From the NCBI GenBank assembly GCA_028689495.1, contig JAQTWB010000008.1:1-64000 (forward strand): 64,000 nt of DNA, given 5' to 3'. The position numbers and the translations under genes were made by a program. The notes below the pieces were generated by a model that was given only the letters and a program-made list of their open reading frames with translations, did no database searches and was not told the origin of the DNA. The DNA is from a bacterium. GTDB taxonomy: Bacteria; Bdellovibrionota_C; UBA2361; SZUA-149; JAQTWB01. Below are positions 52,056 through 59,162 of the stretch, piece after piece; position 1 is the stretch's first letter; each line of letters starts with the position of its first letter.

Positions 52056-53279
52056 ATGCTGACGCGCACTCTTTCAAAGACGATAAAACAGATAGATAAA
52101 ACTTTTCCTGTTCTTCTCGTCACCGGGCCAAGGCAGGTTGGAAAGACAACCTTGCTTGAAATGTCTGCTGATGGCGAGCGCAATTATGTAACTCTGGATG
52201 ACATTCAGCAGCGCGAACTGGCGCGAAGCGACCCCGCCCTGTTTCTCCAATCTCATAAAACTCCGCTTACGATTGACGAAGTGCAATATGCACCTGAATT
52301 ATTCAGTGCGATCAAGATTATAGTGGATAGGGAAAAGAAGAATGGTTTGTTCTGGTTGACTGGATCGCAGAAGTTTCATCTGATGCGGGGGATTACCGAA
52401 AGCCTTGCCGGACGGGTGGCAATTGTTGATTTGCTTGGGTTTTCGCAAGCAGAAATTGAGGGGCGCTCAGGGCAGGATGAGGCGTTTTTGCCCACACCAG
52501 AGTGGGTAGAACAAACTGGCGCGGACATCAAGCAACCCAAAGCCCTGCAAGATGTTTACGAGCGTATCTGGGCAGGAGCATTTCCGCGTCTTGTTCAGAA
52601 CGCTGATATGCCGCGCGATATTTTCTACAAATCGTATGTGCAGACCTATATCCATCGGGATGTGCGAGATATCGTGAACATTACAGACGATGTTGCCTTC
52701 CATCGTTTTCTGGCAACAGTAGCAGCAAGAACTGGCCAGCTCCTGAATTACTCAGACATTGCGCGGGATGTGGATATCGAACACAAAACAGCAAAAGCAT
52801 GGTTGTCGGTTCTCGAGACTTCCGGTCTTGTTTACCTGCTGCAGCCGTATCATAGCAATGTGACCAAGCGTATCATCAAAACCCCAAAACTGTATTTTCT
52901 CGATACAGGGCTTTGCAGTTATCTGACGCAATGGCCAACAGCCGCCTCACTGGAGGCGGGAGCGATGTCCGGCGCATTTCTGGAGACGTTTATGTTCTCA
53001 GAAATTTTAAAAAGTTATTGGCATCATGGAAAGACACCTCACTTATATTTCTACAGGGATACTGATCAGAGGGAGATTGACCTGGTTATCGAAATGGGTG
53101 ATGCGCTCTATCCGGTTGAATTCAAAAAAACAGCAAACCCCACTAAACAATCAACGCGACAATTTCACCTGTTGGAAAAGCTCGGAAAGAAGGTTGGGCA
53201 TGGAGCCGTTATATGTTTTGTGGAAAAGCCTGTGCCGTTGACACAAGAGGCGACGGCGATTCCTGTGGGATATTTGTAA
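52056..53279 (+). CDS. AAA-type ATPase with DUF4143 domain (second copy, different subgroup)
   Basis: 407 residues, ATG at 52056 with GAGG upstream. Walker A LLVTGPRQVGKTTLLEMSAD, Walker B PLTIDEVQYAPELF, LFWLTGSQKFHLMRGI, then LAGRVAIVDLLGFSQAEIEG. The C-terminal half has RDVRDIVNITDDVAFHRFLA, LYFLDTGLCSYLTQW and REIDLVIEMGDALYPVEFKK (D...ExK). This is the common form of the family, unlike the other two here. It may be a nuclease-linked ATPase; no reaction is established. Confidence 0.9.
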   Translation: MLTRTLSKTIKQIDKTFPVLLVTGPRQVGKTTLLEMSADGERNYVTLDDIQQRELARSDPALFLQSHKTPLTIDEVQYAPELFSAIKIIVDREKKNGLFWLTGSQKFHLMRGITESLAGRVAIVDLLGFSQAEIEGRSGQDEAFLPTPEWVEQTGADIKQPKALQDVYERIWAGAFPRLVQNADMPRDIFYKSYVQTYIHRDVRDIVNITDDVAFHRFLATVAARTGQLLNYSDIARDVDIEHKTAKAWLSVLETSGLVYLLQPYHSNVTKRIIKTPKLYFLDTGLCSYLTQWPTAASLEAGAMSGAFLETFMFSEILKSYWHHGKTPHLYFYRDTDQREIDLVIEMGDALYPVEFKKTANPTKQSTRQFHLLEKLGKKVGHGAVICFVEKPVPLTQEATAIPVGYL

Positions 53280-53420
53280 CTGACGGAGTGGTTTTGCGTG
53301 GAACCCGAGCCGAGCTGGTTTGGGGTGAGCATCGTCGACCCCGGCGCGTCCGGCGATGCGTCATCTTGGATTTGATGGGTGGGAGGTGATTTGCCTATTT
53401 TTTTGTGGACAAGTCATAGT

Positions 53421-53461
53421 CACCTCCAGTAAGTATGAAACTATCGTACTTACTGGAGGTG
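53421..53461. promoter_or_regulatory. Inverted-repeat operator at the abiE operon start
   Basis: CACCTCCAGTAAGTA (53421-53435) and TACTTACTGGAGGTG (53447-53461) are perfect 15-bp inverses. The right arm contains the GGAGG ribosome site of abiEi (ATG at 53465). AbiEi proteins repress their own operon by binding inverted repeats. Here the operator overlaps the ribosome site, so an RNA hairpin could also hide the Shine-Dalgarno sequence. Confidence 0.7.
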
Positions 53462-53464
53462 GTC

Positions 53465-54091
53465 ATGGAGGAGCGACTATATCAGCTGTCATTACCCTAT
53501 CTGAGTTACTCTCAGCTTCTCGACATTTATTCGGATTACAGAAGCCCGAAGTCGAAGCTGCAGGACCTGCAAAAAAAGGGGGATATCGTCAAGATCAAGC
53601 GTGGCCTGTACGCATTGGGTGATGTTTATAATCGCCCGGTATCCAGGGAGGTGTTGGCCAACATGCTTTATGGTCCTTCCTACATTTCACTGGAGTATGC
53701 ACTGTCCTGGCATGGACTCATTCCTGAACGGGTCACCGTGATTACCTCACTCTGTTTCAAGCGAAGAAAGTCGTATGACACACCCTTTGGTGTTTTTGAT
53801 TATCGACAAATCAGTCGCAGTTTATATGGTCCGGGAATTTTACGTGTTGAGGAAAAAAATTCCGGTTTTCTTATTGCGTCCAAAGAAAAGGCGTTAGCTG
53901 ATTTCCTCTACTTTTGTCATGCATCGATTAATTCGTCTGAGGAAGTTATGCGATTCTTGCTTGATGATTTAAGAGTTGATGAAAGTGAGGTGTTGGCGCT
54001 TGATTTGGACACCTTGCATGCGCTGTGCGAACTTTTTTCTTTACCGACGATTAATTACCTCTATCAGGCTGTATCAAGGGTCAGGAAATGA
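53465..54091 (+). CDS. abiEi: AbiEi-type antitoxin / transcriptional regulator
   Basis: 208 residues from ATG at 53465, GGAGG six bases upstream; an ATG at 53435 inside the operator loop is less likely. Motifs: LPYLSYSQLLDIYSDYRSPK, LQKKGDIVKIKRGLYALGD (winged helix), VSREVLANMLYGPSYISLEY, LSWHGLIPE, and SKEKALADFLYF. This is the regulator half of the abortive-infection AbiE type IV toxin-antitoxin system. It overlaps the toxin gene by four bases. Confidence 0.9.
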   Translation: MEERLYQLSLPYLSYSQLLDIYSDYRSPKSKLQDLQKKGDIVKIKRGLYALGDVYNRPVSREVLANMLYGPSYISLEYALSWHGLIPERVTVITSLCFKRRKSYDTPFGVFDYRQISRSLYGPGILRVEEKNSGFLIASKEKALADFLYFCHASINSSEEVMRFLLDDLRVDESEVLALDLDTLHALCELFSLPTINYLYQAVSRVRK

Positions 54092-54951
54092 ATGAAGCTG
54101 TTCGAGCAATGCTGGGCAAATATAATTGCCGCAGCAACGATGATTACAAGAACGCACTTAAAGAGATCATTCAGGAGATAGTTCTTCTTGGATTATCGAG
54201 GACTGAATTTTTTAATCGAGCTTCATTCTACGGAGGATCTGCACTACGTATTATTCATCAATTGGACCGGTTCTCTGAAGACCTGGATTTTTCGCTCGTC
54301 AACAGGGATTCGGGTTTCAGCTTTAAACCGTATTTACAGGCGGTTCAGGACGAGGCGATAGCTTTTGGTTTCAGTGTGGATGTTTCTGTCAAGGAGAAGA
54401 CCAACAATAGTGCCGTCGAGTCGGCATTTCTCAAGGGCAACACGGTTGAACATTTGTTGTTGTTTCCGGAAATTGGGAAGATCGATTCCTCCTTCAACAA
54501 GAACGACCAGATAAAAATTAAAATTGAGATAGACAAGGAACCACCAATCGTTGATGGAGACACCGAAGTAAGATATTTGCTGATGCCGATACCTTTTAGT
54601 CTGCGAGTCTATGACCTTCCATCTTTGTTTGCCGGAAAATTGCATGCAATCCTCTGCCGTGAATGGAAATCACGGGTCAAGGGCAGGGATTACTACGATC
54701 TGTGCTGGTATACTGCACGACGGACCCCAGTTAATTACAACTACCTGACTTCAAAACTTCAACAGTCTGGCAGGATTCCCGCTGACGTCAATTGCGGTCC
54801 AGAGCTGTTACGCCAGTTGCTTCACGATAAAATCCAGGATGTTGATATTGAGCAGGCGAAACGAGATGTTCAAGTATTCCTAAGGCATCCTCATGCGGTC
54901 GATACCTGGTCGACCAGGTTCTTTGAGGAGATAGTTTCTTTGATAGGGTGA
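54088..54951 (+). CDS. abiEii: AbiEii nucleotidyltransferase toxin
   Basis: 287 residues. Motif I GGSALR (FYGGSALRIIHQ), motif II SEDLDFSLVN (DxD), motif III KIKIEIDKEPP, and the late KGRDYYDLCWY are all present, as needed for the GTP-binding nucleotidyltransferase toxin. Overlap with abiEi (ATGA) fits a coupled pair. It likely acts when AbiEi is lost or during phage infection, as described for AbiE systems. Confidence 0.92.
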   Translation: MNEAVRAMLGKYNCRSNDDYKNALKEIIQEIVLLGLSRTEFFNRASFYGGSALRIIHQLDRFSEDLDFSLVNRDSGFSFKPYLQAVQDEAIAFGFSVDVSVKEKTNNSAVESAFLKGNTVEHLLLFPEIGKIDSSFNKNDQIKIKIEIDKEPPIVDGDTEVRYLLMPIPFSLRVYDLPSLFAGKLHAILCREWKSRVKGRDYYDLCWYTARRTPVNYNYLTSKLQQSGRIPADVNCGPELLRQLLHDKIQDVDIEQAKRDVQVFLRHPHAVDTWSTRFFEEIVSLIG

Positions 54952-55310
54952 TGAGATTACATTGCGGGAACTGAGGTCACGTGCATTATCACGGCGGCGG
55001 TTGTTGGCTTGTTGTGATTCGTTACAGATCTTTTGTGCTGTTGATGTTTACACCGTGGCAACTGAGGCGACCGTGGCGGAGGGCGGGAAGTCGGGGTGGT
55101 AATTTCGGGCGGTAGCTCGGCCCGCCCGGCCAATCGTTACCTTGGATTTGATGGGTAGGAGGTGATCGGGTGCTTAATGGAATTCATGTGGTTTTAGACA
55201 CTTATGGTGAAGTAACGGGCTTGTCGGCGTAAAAAAAGATAGACGGCTCGGAAAAAGGTGTATATATTTCGACCTCGCTTGAATTTTATACAGAAGTGGG
55301 GGTGATACAG
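54952..55310. other. Non-coding region with repeat fragments
   Basis: Contains reversed pieces of family A (GGTAGCTCGGCCCGCCCGGC at 55111-55130, then CAATCGTTACCTTGGATTTG). No gene. Similar text (CTTGGATTTGATGGGTGGGA) precedes the abiE operon at 53.36 kb, so the same fragment flanks that operon on both sides. Confidence 0.7.
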
Positions 55311-56510
55311 GTGGTAGAGCGACAGAATAGAATAGAAGAATTTTTGTTGAAGGATCGCTCGGTGTTTGTCCTTGGGCCGCGCGCTACGGGCAAAAGCTAT
55401 TATCTGAAAAGTGTTTTCTCCCGACTCGAAAACGTTTTTGTTATCGATTTGCTGTCACGGGCAAGTTATCAAAGGTACCTCAAGGAACCGGGTAGGTTTT
55501 ATGATGAAGTAAAGGCCAGAGCTGAGGCGAGTGTTGGCAAACTTTATATCCTGGTTGATGAAATTCAGCTTTTGCCAGACCTTTTGTTTGAGGTTCACCG
55601 GTTAATTGAAGAGTTTAAAGGTAAGTGCATTTTTGCTTTAACTGGGTCATCGGCAAGAAAAATTAAAAGGAACGAATCCGATCTTTTGGCAGGAAGGGCG
55701 TTGGGGTTTAAATTTTTCCCTTTTACGTCAAGGGAAGTCAATTTTGCCAGCAACCTGGACAAGGTGCTTCAATTCGGAAGCCTGCCGGAGGTGTTTCTTG
55801 AGAGCGATGAATCAATTGTTGTCGAAATACTTAGAACCTATACCGAGAAGTATCTACGTGAGGAAATACAACAGGAATCTCTGGTAAGGAATCTTTCCGG
55901 CTTTAGCCGTTTTCTTGAGCTTGCAGCATTTGCCAATGGCGAGCCTCTAAACTATTCGAAAATTGCCAGGGCCGCTGGAGTCAGCAGCGATACAGTAAAG
56001 GAATACTACCAGATACTTGAGGATACCCTTCTCGGTACACTTGTTCCAGCCTGGGAATTTTCAGTCAGGAAGCAGCTGACAAAAGCTCCGAAGTTTTATT
56101 TTTTTGATACGGGGATAGTTAACAGTCTCAAGGGTGAGCTTCTGGCAGAAGTCAGGAGTTCGTCGTACAGATATGGAAGACTGTTTGAAACTATGGTTGT
56201 AAATGAACTTTTTCGAACTGCTGAAACTGATCGACTGCCATGCCGGTTCTACCACTACAGAACAAATCATGGGCAGGAGATTGATTTGATAATTCAGAAG
56301 AATATTGCCAGTGAGCCGATAGCGGTTGAAATAAAGAGTTCAACGAGTCCGAGTTTTTCCGATGTAAAACAATTGGCAGGTTTCAAGGATGAGCATCCTG
56401 ATTCGACCTGCCTTGTTCTGTGCAATACACCAAACCAATATAACGAGCAGGGTATAGCGTTTTATCCATGGAAAACAGGACTTGAGGTGATTTCCGGACT
56501 GCTGACATGA
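55311..56510 (+). CDS. AAA-type ATPase with DUF4143 domain (third copy)
   Basis: About 399 residues. GTG at 55311 has GGGGGTG upstream; GTG 55296 and 55302 are also possible. Walker A VFVLGPRATGKSYYLKSVFS, Walker B ILVDEIQLLPDLLFEVHRLI, FALTGSSARKIKRNESDLLA. The C-terminal half: VRNLSGFSRFLELAAFANGE, FYFFDTGIVNSLKGE, and GQEIDLIIQKNIASEPIAVE then IKSS. It aligns along its length with the copy at 48020 (RNLSxFxRFLExAA, KFYFFDxGxVxxLxG), so the two are paralogues separated by 6 kb of other modules. Confidence 0.87.
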   Translation: MVERQNRIEEFLLKDRSVFVLGPRATGKSYYLKSVFSRLENVFVIDLLSRASYQRYLKEPGRFYDEVKARAEASVGKLYILVDEIQLLPDLLFEVHRLIEEFKGKCIFALTGSSARKIKRNESDLLAGRALGFKFFPFTSREVNFASNLDKVLQFGSLPEVFLESDESIVVEILRTYTEKYLREEIQQESLVRNLSGFSRFLELAAFANGEPLNYSKIARAAGVSSDTVKEYYQILEDTLLGTLVPAWEFSVRKQLTKAPKFYFFDTGIVNSLKGELLAEVRSSSYRYGRLFETMVVNELFRTAETDRLPCRFYHYRTNHGQEIDLIIQKNIASEPIAVEIKSSTSPSFSDVKQLAGFKDEHPDSTCLVLCNTPNQYNEQGIAFYPWKTGLEVISGLLT

Positions 56511-56534
56511 AAGGTGTGGGCGCTCTGATTTGCG

Positions 56535-56630
56535 CCTAGCCCGGATGTTGCACGTAAGCCCCCATGGCGATGATTTCGATTTTCACCGGTGAGGAAGGTG
56601 GTGGAGATAATTAATACTGCGCCGGGGGGG
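56535..56630. repeat. brnT-type element end joined to family C repeat
   Basis: CCTAGCCCGGATGTTGCACG (56536-56555) is followed by TAAGCCCCCATGGCGATGAT and the family C hairpin TGATTTCGATTTTCACCGG, then GGTGGAGATAATTAAT. It matches both the brnT element end and the repeat at 51.5 kb. Confidence 0.82.
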
Positions 56631-56696
56631 GTGCCGAGTGGCGAGAATAAACAGATTTTGAAAGGTGAGTTTGTAACCTTTGGCAAAAAGATGAGA

Positions 56697-56728
56697 CAGA
56701 AATTTCAGCGATCCAGCTGAAATTTCTG
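56697..56728. terminator. Perfect 13-bp hairpin between convergent genes
   Basis: CAGAAATTTCAGC (56697-56709) pairs with GCTGAAATTTCTG (56716-56728) around GATCCA. It lies downstream of both the plus-strand ATPase and the minus-strand DUF4914 gene. There is no U tract on either side, so it is a possible bidirectional terminator or transcript-end stabiliser. Confidence 0.6.
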
Positions 56729-56763
56729 TATAGAGGTTACTGATGCAAACCCGGCATTATAGG

Positions 56764-58767
56764 TTATTTTGTCCAGGGCTCAAAGGACCAGTCAAAAAGA
56801 TTTTTATACTCCTCGTGAGACGCATCTCCAAGACATGCTTCGATAACATGACGGATATGTTTGTCCAGCCCCGGTTTAAGATAGTCCTTGAGAATGTCCT
56901 TATAGGCGTTGCTGAGGATTGCGGCCCCATTGTCGTAGCCATCGTCTCCGACATCCGACTGACGGTTTATACGCAAAAGATGTTCCGGTACCTGGTGATC
57001 GCGAATCCGTACGTTTCGAAAGGTATAACCAAGTAATGGGTGCCTTGCCGGACGAATGTGTTCTTCCAGATTTAGTGCACCGTTCGCTTTCTGACATAGC
57101 CAATGACGCATCACCCACAATCCACCAAAGTCCGTTTCGTAGGATCCGCTGTGCTGATTAGGAAGAACCACCAATCGGGCATTTCGTGCCTTCGTGACGA
57201 TTCGTCCTGTCATGTTTGCCGCTTCAACCAGCGTTCCAGGTGAAAAAGGGTATGATGATGATGCCAGCTCTGGAACCAGAGCCGCAGCCTCACTCGAACC
57301 CTCTTTTTCTATTGATGGATTGGCGTAACCGCGAAGTGCTACCAGCTGATGAAGGATCATCTGGGCTGGAAGCATCAGGTGGCCAAGACCAAACACCCCA
57401 AACGATGGTTTGTCGCGAGAACAAGGCGGTTGGCGCAGTCCCCATGACAAAATCCGGACTTTTTGTTGTCCGTTGACGATACCAGGTATCTCCGATCGTG
57501 GAATCACCACTCGCGGATTTGAACAAGGGCCACTTTCCTCTTTGAATGGCTTCCAGGGCAGAACTTCAAACCCCGGATGAGCGTCATAATTGAGAAAGAA
57601 AAGCGGTCCGTTTTCTTTGCGTTCGCGTAGACAGATACGCTCAGTTAACGGGTCATCTCCGTATCCGAGGATAGAGTCGGTACGGATAAACCAGCCATAT
57701 TCGCCGTCAGCAACATAGTACCCGCCATCGCCGTTCTGGAAAGAAGGATGAGCAACCAGCATATCATCGCCGATTGGTTTAAATTCCATAACGGATGGAA
57801 AAATCAGGCTGTATTCGTCATCGGAAAACATGCTACGTCCATAGACCAGACGATCGTCCGGGCCGGTGATAGGTTTCATTGTGCTTTCTGACTTGCCACC
57901 TCCCGATGGGCCCTGATGAACAAACACCGTTTCAGATCCGGACGAATGATCTTTTACTCGCGTTGCCGCCGCATGCAGTATTTCAAATCCATGTTTTTCA
58001 GCATAATGCAGCAGATAGCCGAAGATACCTTTTTTGAATCCCGGACCGGGATACAAGTTAAAGGCGAACATTGAATACGGTGCATTTCGGTCGTGTCCGA
58101 CTACCTGGTCGCCGCCAAACTTGGTATGGCGAAAAGGCGGGACAAGATAAATGAACATACTCGATTCAAAATCGCCAAATGTATCAACATCCAGCATCTC
58201 CTGAAGCCTGGCACCACCAAAAGCAGCATAGGCTGCATTAAGTGGAGCTATACAGACACCTGCCTGATCAATGACTCTTGGACCAATCTGGAAAGGAAAG
58301 ACGACGAGAATCTGCTGGGATAGCCACTCGTAAGCTTCTTTTTTGATTTTCTCCGGGTGGTGCTTATACTTTTTTTGCATGCGAGACTTGTCGGTCTCCA
58401 TCATGTCCATAATTTGCATTGCTCCGGCCTGCCTGCGCCGCATTTTTGCTTCGGTTGGATTTCCCAAAATACCGTTTGGGTGAAGTGTCACCACCTTCTC
58501 GGTGAAAATCTCACTACCCACGCGATATTTAATTTCAAAGCGTTCACCCGAACCAGGTGCCAGATACAGCTCTTCATCGCCCGCTGGAATCAGATCTGCG
58601 TATTCAGCCGGTAGACCGAGAGACAGCTCTGCCAGTTGATCGGGACTGGTTGGGACAATCACAAAGCTGTTTTTTAATGCCTCCTTTACCTCAGGGGGCA
58701 GGTTAAGTTTCTCAAAACGCTGCTGATGCAGGGCGCGGTTGCGAATTTCTAACGTTATCAAGCTCAT
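56764..58767 (-). CDS. DUF4914 protein (PEP carboxykinase-like)
   Basis: 667 residues from ATG at 58767, GGAGG upstream; an earlier in-frame start (58839) lies in the leader hairpin. The kinase-type P-loop is VFVHQGPSGGGKSESTMKPI, followed by YGRSMFSDDEYSLIFPSVME and RTDSILGYGDDPLTERICLR, the layout of the PEPCK-like DUF4914 family. The N-terminal part (FEIKYRVGSEIF, MQIMDMMETDKSRMQKKYKH) and C-terminal (LKDYLKPGLDKHIRHV) are family-specific. Its substrate is unknown. It lies next to pckG on the same strand with a 0.4-kb gap and a shared theme of PEPCK fold. Confidence 0.85.
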   Translation of the reverse strand: MSLITLEIRNRALHQQRFEKLNLPPEVKEALKNSFVIVPTSPDQLAELSLGLPAEYADLIPAGDEELYLAPGSGERFEIKYRVGSEIFTEKVVTLHPNGILGNPTEAKMRRRQAGAMQIMDMMETDKSRMQKKYKHHPEKIKKEAYEWLSQQILVVFPFQIGPRVIDQAGVCIAPLNAAYAAFGGARLQEMLDVDTFGDFESSMFIYLVPPFRHTKFGGDQVVGHDRNAPYSMFAFNLYPGPGFKKGIFGYLLHYAEKHGFEILHAAATRVKDHSSGSETVFVHQGPSGGGKSESTMKPITGPDDRLVYGRSMFSDDEYSLIFPSVMEFKPIGDDMLVAHPSFQNGDGGYYVADGEYGWFIRTDSILGYGDDPLTERICLRERKENGPLFFLNYDAHPGFEVLPWKPFKEESGPCSNPRVVIPRSEIPGIVNGQQKVRILSWGLRQPPCSRDKPSFGVFGLGHLMLPAQMILHQLVALRGYANPSIEKEGSSEAAALVPELASSSYPFSPGTLVEAANMTGRIVTKARNARLVVLPNQHSGSYETDFGGLWVMRHWLCQKANGALNLEEHIRPARHPLLGYTFRNVRIRDHQVPEHLLRINRQSDVGDDGYDNGAAILSNAYKDILKDYLKPGLDKHIRHVIEACLGDASHEEYKNLFDWSFEPWTK

Positions 58768-58784
58768 AAAAACCTCCAAAAAAA

Positions 58785-58807
58785 CAAAAAACTCACCTTT
58801 CAGTGAG
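58785..58807 (-). promoter_or_regulatory. Attenuator-like leader of the DUF4914 gene
   Basis: In the minus-strand transcript CTCAC/GTGAG (58807-58803 with 58796-58792) forms a 5-bp stem, loop TGAAAG, then UUUUUU-G-UUUUUUU, GGAGG, UUUUU, AUG. The spacing and sequence after the hairpin are almost identical to the leader of the secreted-protein gene at 3928. The rest of the gap (58808-59131) has no supported gene or repeat. Confidence 0.5.
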
Positions 58808-59131
58808 CAGAGGCGATGAAGTGGAAGTGTAAAAGCCAAAAAGGCGCGAACAAGGCGACTGGTTACTGAAAGGATTAGTCGTCTACCCGAATTGGAAGTG
58901 GAGGGAGCTTAAGGGAGAGTGTCCCTATCTTAGTTGGCAATACTTATATGATTGTTTGGCTGACGGCAATGATTGGAGACAGCCTTGGGGATTTTACGCC
59001 CAAAACGGAGTAGCTGTCATACGGTTGAATGGGTTGAAAAGGGATATACCGCTCGTCCACTTGAGAAGAAGTGTTGACTCTTTTGGAGGATAAGGGAAAT
59101 CAGTCCGGCTGCCAGCCGATATGGCAAATGA

Positions 59132-59156
59132 CCCCCCGCCAGCAACTGGCGGGGGG
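59132..59156 (-). terminator. Terminator hairpin after pckG
   Basis: CCCCCCGCCAG/CTGGCGGGGGG, an 11-bp perfect GC-rich stem with loop of 3, lying 7 bases after the pckG stop. The U tract on the minus strand is poor (GTCATTTG), but the stem is very strong. Confidence 0.7.
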
Positions 59157-59162
59157 ATTGGC

